Source of the DNA: Candidatus Promineofilum glycogenicum
GTDB lineage: Bacteria; Chloroflexota; Anaerolineae; Promineifilales; Promineifilaceae
Direction of reading: 5' to 3'
Length of the DNA stretch: 64,000 nt
NCBI GenBank assembly: GCA_016707605.1
Contig: JADJHJ010000010.1
Location: forward strand, 62,001-126,000
The position numbers and the translations under genes were made by a program. Shown here in pieces: positions 46,956 to 55,171 of the stretch (position 1 is its first letter; every line of letters begins with the position of its first letter). The notes under the pieces are model-generated. The model was not told the origin of the DNA. It worked only from the letters and a program-made list of their open reading frames with translations, and made no database searches.

Positions 46956-49729
46956 ATGAGTTTCACAACCCCGGCCGCGCTGTTGCTGTTGGCGCTCCTG
47001 CCGCTGGTGGCCTGGCTGGTTTGGCCGGTAGACCGGCGGCCGGTAGAGCGGCGGCCGGCGAACCGGCGGCCGGTTGACCAACGACCGGCCAGCCGGCGGC
47101 CGGGCGCGGCGCGACCACGCCCCCGCTCCGGCTGGCCGGGGCTGGTCCTGCGGCTGCTCATTCTGGCCCTGCTCATCCTCAGCCTGGCCGGGGCGCAACT
47201 GGTGCGGGCGGTGGACGATCTGGCCGTCGTCTTCCTGGTCGATGCCTCCGACTCGATGAGCCGCGAGAGCGCCGCGGCGGCCGAGGCGTTCGTGCGCGAG
47301 GCCGTCGGCGCGATGGGGCCGGACGACCGCGCCGGGGTCGTCCTCTTCGGGGCCAACGCCCTGGTCGAGCAGCCGTTGCGCCGCTTCGAGTCGGCCGACG
47401 ACCTGCCCCCCTTCGCCTCCCAGCCCGGCCGGCTGCACACCGACCTGGCCGAGGCGCTGCGGCTGAGTCTGGCCCTGCTGCCCGGCGACGCCGCCCGGCG
47501 CGTCGTGGTGCTCAGCGACGGCGCAGCGACGACGGGCGACACGGCCGAGGCCGCCCGCCTGGCCGCCGCCGCCGGGGTTTCGGTCGATACCGTCTACCTG
47601 CCGCGCCCGGCCGCCCCCAATGAGGTCATCGTGCGCGACGTGGCCGCCCCGGCCCGCGTCGGCCAGGGGGAGACGTTCCGGCTGGAGATCGCCGCCGAGA
47701 GCACGACGGCCACCCCGGCCACCTTGCGCGTGCTGGGCGACGGCGCGGTGGTCTACGAAGAGGAAGTCCAACTCCAGCCGGGGGCCAACAACTTCGTCGT
47801 CCGGCTGACGGCCGCCGCGCCGGCTTCGCCCGCTACCGCGTCCAACTGTCGCCGCCGGCCGCGGCCGACACCTTCCCGCAGAACAACGAACTGGCCGCCT
47901 TCACCGAGATCACCGGCCAGCCGCGCGTCCTCATCGTTGCCGCCGACCCATACGGCCGCCGACCCATCTGTAGGGGCGGGTCTAAGACCCGCCCCTACGG
48001 CCAACGACGAACCGGCGTTCGACGAGGCCGCGCAACTGGCCGCTGCCCTGGCCGCGTCGGGGCTGACCGTCGAGCGCGTCGCCCCGGCCGCCCTGCCGCC
48101 GACGCCGGGCGATCTGGCCGACTACGCCGGGGTCATGCTGGTCAACGTCAACGCCCGCGACCTGTCGCCGCGCCAGATGGCGGCGCTGCAATCCTACGTG
48201 CGCGACCTGGGCGGCGGGCTGACGGCCGTCGGCGGGCCGGACAGCTTCGGCATGGGCGGCTACTTCGACACGCCGCTGGAAGAGGCCCTGCCGGTCAACA
48301 TGCAGATCGAGGACGAGGAGCGCTTCCCGTCGGTCAGTCTGGTGCTGGTCATCGACCGGTCGGGCAGCATGAGCGCCGAGGAGGGCGGGGTCACCAAGAT
48401 TCAACTGGCGGCCGAGGGCGCGGTGCGGGCGCTGCAACTGCTGAACCAGAACGACGAGATGACCCTCATCACCGTCGACGAGGCCCCCGACGCGATCATC
48501 GGCCCGGTGACGGCCGCCAACCGCGACGAGGCCATCGAGCAGATGCGGCGGCTGGGCGCGGGCGGCGGCGGCATCTTCGTCTACAACGGGCTACAGGCGG
48601 CGGCCGAGGCGCTGGACAGCAGCACCAACGAGGTGCGCCACATCATCGTCCTGGCCGACGGCGCCGACGCCGAGCAGAAGGAGGGCGTGCCCGAACTCAT
48701 CGGGGAGTTAACGGCCCAGGGCGTCACCGTCTCGATGGTCAGCATCGGGCGCGGGCCGGACACGCCCTGGCTGCAACAGATGGCCGAGTTGGGCAACGGC
48801 CGCTTCCACGTCACCGACCAGGCGGCCAACCTGCCGCAGATCTTCACCCAGGAGACGGCGGCCATCCAGCGCACCTATCTGGTGGAGGAGCGCTTCTTCC
48901 CCACGCAGGTCAGCAGCAGCCCCATCCTGGCCGGCATCCGCGAGACGCCGGCGCTCTACGGCTACGTGGCCACCAGCCCCAAGGCCACGGCCCTGGTGGC
49001 GCTGGAGACGCCGCAGAGCGACCCGCTGCTGGCCCAGTGGCAGTACGGCCTGGGGCGCTCGCTGGCCTGGACGAGCGACGCCACCGGCCGCTGGGCGCAG
49101 GAGTGGGTGCGCTGGGGCGGCTTCGCCACCTTCTGGAACCAGGCGGCGCGCTGGACGTTCGGCGGGCAACAGGCGGGCGGGCTGGCGGCGGCGGTGCGGC
49201 TCGACGGCGAGCGGGCGCGGCTGACGGTCGATGCCCAGGACGAGAGCGGCGCGTTCCGCAACGACCTGGCCCTGACGGCCAACGTCGTCGGCGCGACGGG
49301 CGAGACGGAGACGCTGACGCTGCGGCCGGTCGCGCCGGGGCGCTACGAGGCCACGTTCACGCCGCAGACGGAGGGGGCGTACTTCATTGGGGTGGGGACG
49401 ACGGCCGACGGCCGACCGCCGACCGCCGATGGAGGGGGGCCGGTTCTAGCAGCGGTCAGCCGTCGGCCGTCGGCGGTCCTCAAACCACCGCCGGCTGGGT
49501 GCTGGGCTACTCGCCGGAGTACGCCGACCTGACCGGCAACCCGGCGCTGCTGGCCTCGCTGGCGGCGCAGACGGGCGGGCGGGCGCTGGACACGGCCGAG
49601 GGCAGCGGCCCCGGCCCGGCGGCCGTCTTCGCCCACGACCTGGCGGCCGCGCCCGCCGCCCAACCCATCTGGCCCTGGCTGACGCTGGCCGCGGCGCGGA
49701 GTCCGCAGCCTCAGATGCGGGGCGAGTGA
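46956..49729 (+). CDS. Double-VWA membrane protein (BatA-like), with three frame changes
   Basis: About 925 residues when repaired. N-terminus FTTPAALLLLALLPLVAWLVWPV, then a second helix (GLVLRLLILALLILSLAGAQLV), as in BatA/aerotolerance-type proteins; first VWA domain (AVVFLVDASDSMS, MIDAS), second VWA with VLVIDRSGSMSAEEGG, DRSGSMS MIDAS motif; beta-rich C-terminal part. Frame changes: about 47819 (CCGGC needs one G, then GFARYRVQL), about 47960-47975 at the inserted palindromic repeat, and 49434-49440 (G6 needs one G) next to a GTCGGCGG repeat. Parts in all frames are clearly one protein ending PIWPWLTLAAAR. It may be a surface sensor or moxR/Bat-type protein. Function unknown. Confidence 0.8.
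47970..47999. repeat. Palindromic repeat copy inside the VWA gene
   Basis: GTAGGGGCGGGTC-TAA-GACCCGCCCCTAC, the same element as the tandem at 40799-40918, sits in the coding region at a point where the protein frame changes. It is preceded by a direct duplication of GCCGCCGACCCA. Confidence 0.85.
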
Positions 49730-49835
49730 CGAGCGACGAGCGACGAGCGACGAGTGCGGAGTCTACGTCCTCCGATGTGGGCGCTGCGGGGCGAGTGACG
49801 AGTGACGAGCGGCGAGCGACGAGTGCGGAGTCCGC
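49730..49835. repeat. GACGAGCGACGAG word repeat
   Basis: Repeats of GACGAGCGACGAGTG after the VWA stop to about 49835, partly two large copies ending GTGCGGAGTC. The 288-base gap to the next small gene contains these words, then the -10-like TATAAT at 49992-49997. No gene otherwise. Confidence 0.75.
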
Positions 49836-50017
49836 GGGGCGGACGACGGACGACCAGCCACCAACAACTACCGACCAAGGACCAACCCCTACCGATCAAC
49901 CGTCACCCGATGATACGTTGGCGGCGCGGCTGCGGAAGCGGCGAAACCTATAGAAACTTAGTTGTTTGGGGAAACTCGGTTTCCATCATGGTATAATCCT
50001 CTCATATCGGTGCGCTA

Positions 50018-50227
50018 TTGGGTAATCGGCAGGTTCGTCTGGCTATTCAGGGGTTGCGCTATCAAATCGATCTGCACCAGGATAAGATCGATTTCGAGCG
50101 GATGAAGTCAAAGCCCAACGTAGAATTGATTTACCATTGGGAACAAGAAGTTGCGGCCTTTACCAAACGCCTGGAAAGGTTGGAATCACGCTTAGCCATA
50201 AGACGACGGCGAGGAAGGACAGGATGA
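50018..50227 (+). CDS. Small helical hypothetical protein
   Basis: 69 residues. A highly charged helical protein (QVRLAIQGLRYQIDLHQDKID, RLERLESRL) without motif I recognise. TTG start; TATAAT 20 bases upstream and no clear ribosome-binding site, so the start is uncertain. Its stop overlaps the ATG of the next gene (ATGA), so the two are probably translated together. Confidence 0.5.
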   Translation: MGNRQVRLAIQGLRYQIDLHQDKIDFERMKSKPNVELIYHWEQEVAAFTKRLERLESRLAIRRRRGRTG

Positions 50228-50499
50228 AGACGGCAACCGAAACCATTTGGCCGCTGGTCATGGCCGCTCTGGATTTTGAGGACGACGCCGACTTGATGGC
50301 GATGCATTTTGGCGAGTTCGAGGCAGAAGCTGAGAACGTTCTGCAACTACTAACCGTCATGCGCGCCGCCGCGCGTCAGCAGGATGCGGCGAGCGCGCAG
50401 GACACGGCCGCCGAACTCGTCATCGCCCTGGAACACCTGGCCCACCACCTCAACGGGCTCCTGCCGCCGTTGCGCGCGAAGCTGGATTTGGAGCCATAA
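50224..50499 (+). CDS. Small acidic hypothetical protein
   Basis: 91 residues from the ATG at 50224 (GGACAGG before it). Two predicted helices, acidic (FEDDADLMAMHFGEFEAEAENVLQLL, ALEHLAHHLNGLLPPLRAK). ATGA overlap with the preceding tiny gene. A basic/acidic pair in this arrangement resembles small paired modules, but neither sequence is familiar, so no function is assigned. Confidence 0.55.
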   Translation: MKTATETIWPLVMAALDFEDDADLMAMHFGEFEAEAENVLQLLTVMRAAARQQDAASAQDTAAELVIALEHLAHHLNGLLPPLRAKLDLEP

Positions 50500-50673
50500 T
50501 AAACCGGCCAAAGAACGCAACGGAGTTTGCTTTCTTGCGCCCGGCGTTCCCTTCTAAGGCCGCGCCTCTTCCGGCACCGTGTAATGGCCCGGCAGATCAA
50601 GGCAGGTTGTCGATAGGGTTCGCCGGAAAGTATTGTTGCCATTAAGCGGGGCATCGGTCGTCCATGCGCGGTG

Positions 50674-51129
50674 TCACCGGCCCCGCCTTGGCATGAGAAT
50701 CGGCTTGGTCGCGGCCGGGGTTGACGCGGTGCCGCGCCCGCGGGCGCGAAAAGGTTCTTCGCCCGTGACCGCGTCCCACACCCGCGCCGTGCCGTCGGGG
50801 CTGGTTCGCCCAGCGCTGGCGCTCAGCCGCTCGCGGCCGAAGAAGAGGCCGGCGTCGGCGGCGTCGAAGTAGGCCAGCCCCTTGTAGGGCGGTTCGGCCG
50901 ACTCGTCCAGATCGTCGAGCGCCCAGCCATCGTTGGTGCGTAGCGCCTCCAGCCGCGCCAGCAGGTGGGGGAGTTGCGTGCGGCGGTTGAGCAGCTCCAG
51001 CAGTTCGGTGGTCTTGGCGCTCTTGTTGCTGCCGGGGAGTTGCTCCCAATCCGCGCCCAGGTCGAAGGTCAGGTCGCGCAGTTCGTCCAGCGAAAAGCAT
51101 TCGACCATCTGGCCGCGAATGGTGCGCAA
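50674..51129 (-). pseudogene. Deletion remnant of a STAND-NTPase / WD40 protein
   Basis: 151 residues. Residues about 1-70 (ECFSLDELRDLTFDLGADWEQLPG) are an effector-associated, death-like domain as found at the N-terminus of bacterial STAND proteins. Then PYKGLAYFDAADAGLFFGRERLSA, the linker and start of an nSTAND1 NTPase domain. Directly after ERLSA the sequence jumps to RTSPDGTARVWDAVTGEE, a WD40 blade. So the NTPase and most WD40 blades (normally over 1000 residues) have been deleted between two points. The tail (to MPRRGR) is not WD40. TTG at 51129 or ATG at 51108 as start. The parent would be a nucleotide-binding conflict/defence-type protein. Confidence 0.75.
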
Positions 51130-51191
51130 ACGCGGTGGGGCGGGGGAGGAAGAAAGAAGATAATCTTTTACTCCGCGTCCCTCTCCCGGCT

Positions 51192-51914
51192 TCAGTAAAC
51201 CAGTTCCCCCCGCGCAAACGCCGCCGCCTGGGCCGTGGCCGGGGCGGTGAAGAACGTCTCGGCGTCGGCCACTTCCACCAGCCGCCCGGCCAGCAGGAAG
51301 GCCACCCGGTCGGCCACGCGCCGCGCCTGGAAGATGTCGTGCGTCACCCAGACGACGGTCATGCCCAGCGCCCGCTGCTCCTCGGCCACCAGCCGCTCGA
51401 TGAGGCCGACGTTGTAGGGGTCGAGGTTGGCCGTCGGCTCGTCGAGCAGCAGCACGTCGGGCCGCACGACCAGGGCGCGGGCCATCGCCACCCGTTGCGC
51501 CTCCCCGGCCGACAGGCGCAGCGCCGACTGCCGCGCCAGATGGGTCAACCCCAGCCGCTCCAGCCAGGCGGCCAGCTCCTCCGGCGGCAGCTTCTCGCCG
51601 CGCAGGCCGAGGCCGTAGCCGATGTTGGCGGCCACGCTGCGCCGCAACAGGGCCGGCCGCTGGAAGACGGCCGTGACGCGCCGCCGTTCGCTCAGCGGCA
51701 GGTCGTCGCCCACGGCGCGGCCGTCGAAGGTCAGCGCGCCGGCCGTCGGCGGCTCCAGGAAGTTGAGCAGCCGCAGCAGCGTGCTCTTGCCCGACCCGCT
51801 CGGCCCGACCAGGGCCAGCACCTCGCCGCGGCCGATGGCCAGCGCGTCGATGTCGAGGACGACGCGGCCGTCGTAGGCTTTCTGGGCGTGCTGGAGTTGG
51901 TAGATGGGGGGCAT
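51192..51914 (-). CDS. tupC: Tungstate-type ABC transporter ATP-binding protein
   Basis: 240 residues, a normal ABC ATPase: Walker A VGPSGSGKSTLL, Q-loop VFQRPALL, signature LSAGEAQRVAMARAL, Walker B VLLLDEPTANLDP, H-loop VWVTHDIFQARRVAD. The signature is S-A-G rather than S-G-G. It drives oxyanion uptake with the TupB permease and the TupA binding protein, all transcribed in the order tupA, tupB, tupC. Named from neighbours: the ATTTSTADSG binding protein is of tungstate type. Confidence 0.88.
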   Translation of the reverse strand: MPPIYQLQHAQKAYDGRVVLDIDALAIGRGEVLALVGPSGSGKSTLLRLLNFLEPPTAGALTFDGRAVGDDLPLSERRRVTAVFQRPALLRRSVAANIGYGLGLRGEKLPPEELAAWLERLGLTHLARQSALRLSAGEAQRVAMARALVVRPDVLLLDEPTANLDPYNVGLIERLVAEEQRALGMTVVWVTHDIFQARRVADRVAFLLAGRLVEVADAETFFTAPATAQAAAFARGELVY

Positions 51915-51917
51915 TTT

Positions 51918-51951
51918 CAGTAGGTCAGTGGGTCAGTAGGTCAGTGAGTCA
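51918..51951. repeat. GGTCAGTG word repeat after tupB
   Basis: TCAGTAGGTCAGTGGGTCAGTAGGTCAGTGAGTC, the same word family as at 27.2, 27.6 and 35.3 kb. Confidence 0.75.
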
Positions 51952-51958
51952 GGAAAGA

Positions 51959-52050
51959 AGCTCACGCAAAGGCGCTAAGGGGCAAAGGCGCAAAGAAGAA
52001 AAAGCTTCTTAAGCTTTGCGCCTTTGCCCCTTAGCGCCTTTGCGTGAGCT
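51959..52050. repeat. Perfect 37-bp inverted repeat between tupB and tupC
   Basis: Arms 51959-51995 and 52014-52050 match perfectly over 37 bases; loop of 18. The arm contains repeated words CGCAAAGGCGC and AAGGGGCAAAGG. The same type of element (CTCACGCAAAGACGC) is at 53889-53964. Located inside the tup operon, which it could partly terminate. Confidence 0.9.
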
Positions 52051-52055
52051 CTTCT

Positions 52056-52745
52056 TCACCCGTCACTCAATTTGTGGAATAGCCAGTTGGTCAGAAAGGC
52101 CAGCAGCAGCAGGATGATACCCAATGCCAGGGCCAGGGCGAAGTTGCCGCGGCGGGTCTCCAGGACGATGGCCGTGGTCAGCACGCGCGTCTGCCCCTCG
52201 ATGTTGCCGCCGACGAGCATGACCGCGCCGACCTCGGAGACGATGCCGCCAAAGGCGGCGATGATGGCCGCCAGCACGCCCAGCCGCGCCTCCAGCAGCA
52301 GCGCCGTGGCCAGTTGCAGCCGCGTCGCGCCGAGGGAGCGCACCTGAAGCTTGATGCCGGGGTCGAGGCCGCGTAGGGCGGTGAGGGTCAGGCCGATGAC
52401 CAGGGGCAGGGCGATGATCGTCTGGGAAACGACCATCGCCCGTGCCGTGAACAGCCAGTCAAGGCCGCCCAACGGTCCCTGGTTGGAAAGGATGAGATAC
52501 ACAAACAGACCGGCGACCACCGGCGGCAAGGCCATGCCGGTGTAGATGATCGGCATGAGACAGCCGGCGGCCGGGATGCGCTCGCGCAGGCCCAGCGCCG
52601 CGCCGATGGGCAGCCCCAGCAGCACGGCCAGCAGCAGGGCCGAGCCGGTGACGCGCAGGGTCATGCCGATGATCTCGACCAGGGCCGGGTCGAGGTCGAT
52701 CAGCAGCCGCAACGCCTCGCGCAGCGCGTCGAGCAGCGTCTCCAT
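52056..52745 (-). CDS. tupB: Tungstate-type ABC transporter permease
   Basis: 229 residues, five or six membrane helices with the binding-protein-dependent transport pattern: EIIGMTLRVTGSALLLAVLLGLPIG, MALPPVVAGLFVYLIL, and the EAA-like loop VRSLGATRLQLATALLLEARLG, which docks with the ATPase. Then EVGAVMLVGGNIEGQT, a segment typical of TupB/ModB-like permeases. It ends LTNWLFHKLSDG just before the long inverted repeat. Confidence 0.88.
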   Translation of the reverse strand: METLLDALREALRLLIDLDPALVEIIGMTLRVTGSALLLAVLLGLPIGAALGLRERIPAAGCLMPIIYTGMALPPVVAGLFVYLILSNQGPLGGLDWLFTARAMVVSQTIIALPLVIGLTLTALRGLDPGIKLQVRSLGATRLQLATALLLEARLGVLAAIIAAFGGIVSEVGAVMLVGGNIEGQTRVLTTAIVLETRRGNFALALALGIILLLLAFLTNWLFHKLSDG

Positions 52746-52759
52746 GTTGTTAAGAGTAT

Positions 52760-52836
52760 TGATCCGCAGATTGGGCAGATTGGGCAGATTTAAGAAATTG
52801 GTTTCAATCTGCCAAATCTGCCCAATCTGCGGATCA
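52760..52836. repeat. GCAGATTGGG inverted repeat between tupA and tupB
   Basis: Arms 52760-52790 and 52806-52836 of 31 nt with one mismatch. Same word family as 33940-34092 and 32459-32519. In the operon gap, so it is transcribed and can form a strong hairpin. Confidence 0.88.
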
Positions 52837-52841
52837 TGATC

Positions 52842-53793
52842 TTACTCTGTCGCCGCGTTAGGGTAGAAGAGCGGCTGGCCGAAGGTGTCTACGCCGTAGG
52901 CGCCGATCATCTCCTGCACCGGGGCCGAGATAATCCACTGCACAAACGCCTCGGCCAACTCGGCGTTGATGTTCTCCGACTTGTCCGGGTTGACCGGGAT
53001 GACGCCGTAGGGGTTGAGCAGGGCCGGGTCGGCGTTGTCGGCGATGCTCGCGCCGCCGACCAGCGACCGTCAGGTCAGGCAGGTTGGCGCTCTGGGCCAG
53101 GAATGTGCCGCGGTCGGTCAGCGTGTAGGCCCCGGACTCGTTGGCGAAGGTCAGCGTCTCGCCCATGCCCTGGCCGAGCGAGTTGTACCACTCGCCTTCG
53201 GGCGTGACGCCGGCCGCTTCCCACAGGCTCAACTCCTTGGTGTGCGTGCCGCTGTCGTCGCCGCGCGAGGCGAAGGGCGCTTCGGCGGCGGCGATGGCCG
53301 CCAGCGCCTCGGCCGCCGTGGCCATGCCGCTGACGCCGGCCGGGTCGTCGCTCGGCCCGACGATGATGAAGTCGTTGTACATCACGTCGGCCCGATAGAG
53401 GCCGTGCCCCTCTTCGACAAAGGCGTCTTCGCGGGCGCGGGCGTGGACGAGGATGACGTCGGCGTCGCCCGCCTCGCCGATCTCGATCGCCTGGCCGGTG
53501 CCGACGGCGACGACGTCAACGCGGGCGTTGTTCTGGGCCTCGAAGTCGGGCAGGATGGCGTCGAGCAGGCCGGAGTCGGCCGTGCTGGTGGTCGTGGCCA
53601 GGCGCAGGACGGCCTCGCCATCGGCCGGCTCTTCGACGGCCGGTTCGGCGGTCGGCTCGACGGCGGTTTCGGCCGTTGGTTCCACGGCCGTCTCGGCCGT
53701 CGGCTCGGCCGTGGTCTCGGTCGCGGCCCCGCCGCAGGCGACCAGCGCCGTCAGGGCCAGCAGGATCAACAGGATCAGGCTGAACTTACGCAT
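52842..53793 (-). CDS. tupA: Tungstate-type substrate-binding lipoprotein, frameshifted at C-terminus
   Basis: About 317 residues repaired. Lipobox ALVACGG at about residue 20, a TAEP/TAV repeat linker, then the oxyanion-binding domain: LRLATTTSTADSGLLDAILPDF, GTGQAIEIGEAGDADVILVHAR, FIIVGPSDDPAGV, SRGDDSGTHTKELSLW, GQGMGETLTFANESGAYTLTDRGTFL. The TTTSTADSG and SRGDDSGTH motifs match tungstate-type TupA. After LPDLTV the frame changes (about 53069; two Cs missing or one base extra) and the C-terminus continues as GGASIADNADPALLNPYGVIPVN to FGQPLFYPN. As printed the tail is scrambled, so the ORF stop at 52858 is wrong and the true stop is TAA at 52842. Confidence 0.88.
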
Positions 53794-53821
53794 GATTGAA
53801 CCTCACTTCCTCTCCTCAAAG

Positions 53822-53848
53822 GGCGTTATGATCATTTTTCATAACGCC
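53822..53848 (-). promoter_or_regulatory. ModE-like operator at the tupA promoter
   Basis: A perfect 10-bp inverted repeat GGCGTTATGA-N7-TCATAACGCC. Its CGTTAT half-sites and spacing resemble the ModE box (CGTTATAT-N-ATATAACG). It covers the predicted transcription start (about 53845), so bound protein would block tupA transcription. The ModE-like gene lies 128 bases upstream. Confidence 0.85.
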
Positions 53849-53851
53849 GCC

Positions 53852-53879
53852 AGTATAGCCCAGCGGGGCCAGGACGCAA
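53852..53879 (-). promoter_or_regulatory. Promoter of the tup operon
   Basis: TTGCGT (-35, 53874-53879), 16-base spacer, TATACT (-10, 53852-53857) on the minus strand, 58 bases before the tupA ATG. Confidence 0.75.
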
Positions 53880-53888
53880 GAAAAAAGA

Positions 53889-53964
53889 ATCTCACGCAAA
53901 GACGCAAAGAACGCCAAGCCCAGAACTTTCTGGGCTTGGCGTTCTTTGCGTCTTTGCGTGAGAT
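53889..53964. repeat. Perfect 37-bp inverted repeat between modE-like gene and tup promoter
   Basis: Arms 53889-53925 and 53928-53964 match over 37 bases with a 2-base loop, built of words CGCAAAGACGC and AACGCCAAGCCC. It follows the ModE-like stop on the same strand, so it is a likely terminator that separates the vapBC-modE transcript from tup. Confidence 0.9.
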
Positions 53965-53975
53965 CTTCTTAGCGA

Positions 53976-54314
53976 TCAGTCGGGCAGATGGAAGTTGGCG
54001 GCGAAGGCGTCGTTGACGAAGCGCTCCAGATCGTGGGCGAAGCGGTCGAACTGCTCCAGGTAGCGTTCGGCGTCGGCGGTCAGCCGCGCCCCGCCGCCAT
54101 GCTGGCCGCCGGTTTGCGTCTCGACCAGCTTGCGGCCGAGGCGCGTCTCCATCTCGTGGATCTTCTGCCAGGCGACGCGGTAAGGGATGCCCAGCGATTC
54201 GGCCGCGGCGCTGATGGAGCCGGCGCGGGCCACGGCGCGCAGCAGTTCGGCCCGCCACAGGGACAGGACGACCTGGCCGTCAATCTCGATCCAGAGGTTG
54301 TAGCGCGGTTGCAC
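53976..54314 (-). CDS. modE: ModE-like molybdate/tungstate transcriptional regulator, HTH domain only
   Basis: 112 residues from a GTG at 54314. LysR-like winged helix of ModE type: WRAELLRAVARAGSISAAAESLGIPYRVAWQKIHEMETRLGRKLV, then GGARLTADAERYLEQFDRF. The C-terminal Mop/molybindin domains of E. coli ModE are missing, as in single-domain ModE. So how it senses metal is open. It starts two bases after the vapC stop, so it is probably translated with the toxin operon. The palindromic site at the tupA promoter is its likely target. Confidence 0.85.
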   Translation of the reverse strand: MQPRYNLWIEIDGQVVLSLWRAELLRAVARAGSISAAAESLGIPYRVAWQKIHEMETRLGRKLVETQTGGQHGGGARLTADAERYLEQFDRFAHDLERFVNDAFAANFHLPD

Positions 54315-54316
54315 AG

Positions 54317-54688
54317 TTACCCCGCTGTATAGCGGACGCCTTCGAGGCCGTCGAAGTGCGCGTCCTGCGTCCACAGGATCGCCCCTTCCGACCGGGCCGT
54401 GGCCAGGATGATGCTGCCGGCCATGGGCAGGCGCAGATCGGATGATAGCCTGGCCGCGCTCAGCGCCAGGGTAACGTCGAGAGTGACGACTTCGCCCTGC
54501 ATGATGAGCGCCACCGCTTCCAGGGCGTCGTTCTCGCCGCGCTGTTGCAGGACGCGCTTGAAGACTTCATACAGGCTGATCGTCGGCACGATCAGCTCGC
54601 CCGTCGCTTCGACGGCGTCGGCGAAGAAGGGGGCGTTGGGGCCGTCCGCAAAGTACTCCAGCCAGCCCGACGAGTCGACGACGTTCAC
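54317..54688 (-). CDS. vapC: VapC-type PIN toxin
   Basis: 123 residues. PIN fold: NVVDSSGWLEYFAD with the first Asp, IVPTISLYEVFKR with Glu, DLRLPMAGSIILATARSEGA (the usual Asp is replaced by Gly in PMAGSI; here P-M-A-G-S rather than xxDAxI) and LWTQDAHFDGLEGV. The middle acidic residue normally seen before (x)SI is missing, so activity may be altered. ATGA overlap with vapB. Followed by the modE-like gene after two bases. Confidence 0.85.
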   Translation of the reverse strand: MNVVDSSGWLEYFADGPNAPFFADAVEATGELIVPTISLYEVFKRVLQQRGENDALEAVALIMQGEVVTLDVTLALSAARLSSDLRLPMAGSIILATARSEGAILWTQDAHFDGLEGVRYTAG

Positions 54689-54891
54689 AGCCGGTCGTCC
54701 TCGCGTTCGATGGTCGTGTCAATGCCCCGCAGAAAGCCGCGGGCTGACTTTATGGGACGTAGGGGGACCAGTTCGATTCGATTCTGATATTGGATGACCT
54801 GTATTCGCTGCCCCGGTTGGAGGTTCAGCGCCTCACGAACCACTTTGGGGATTACCACCTGGTATTTGGGTGAAACAAGGACAACGCTCAT
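54685..54891 (-). CDS. vapB: VapB-type antitoxin (AbrB fold)
   Basis: 68 residues. SpoVT-AbrB domain: VVLVSPKYQVVIPKVVREALNLQPGQRIQVIQYQNRIELVPL, then a charged C-terminal tail (RGFLRGIDTTIEREDDRL) for the toxin. The domain starts at residue 2, the usual antitoxin layout. AAGGGGC before the ATG. Overlaps vapC by four bases. Confidence 0.92.
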   Translation of the reverse strand: MSVVLVSPKYQVVIPKVVREALNLQPGQRIQVIQYQNRIELVPLRPIKSARGFLRGIDTTIEREDDRL

Positions 54892-54932
54892 TGAAGCCCC
54901 TTATCGATCGCCTTATCGTATGACCAGGCGCG

Positions 54933-54961
54933 ATCGTACCCTCATTCGGGTAACTGGTCAA
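54933..54961 (-). promoter_or_regulatory. Promoter with internal palindrome for vapBC
   Basis: TTGACC (-35, 54956-54961), 17-base spacer, TACGAT (-10, 54933-54938). The spacer contains TACCC-TCATTC-GGGTA (54937-54952), a likely autoregulatory operator. Confidence 0.6.
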
Positions 54962-55025
54962 CCGCGCCAGAACCATCTCTCCGGCGATGCGATTGGCGGG
55001 AGTAGGGATTGCGTACCTGAAACTA

Positions 55026-55054
55026 TTGTAGTTTGCCGCTTCTACTTCTATAAT
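55026..55054 (+). promoter_or_regulatory. Promoter of the VWA-FHA/kinase cluster
   Basis: TTGTAG (55026-55031), 17-base spacer, perfect TATAAT (55049-55054). Transcription would start near 55061, about 110 bases before the first gene. Confidence 0.7.
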
Positions 55055-55171
55055 AACGCTCATTCTTGGCGTCTCGCATCTCTCGGCGACCCTCCCCACG
55101 TCCTACGCTGGTCGCCCCAGAGAGTAGGCTGGTTGCCGCAGTAATGCAGCCGGCTATGGAGGAGGCTTTCT

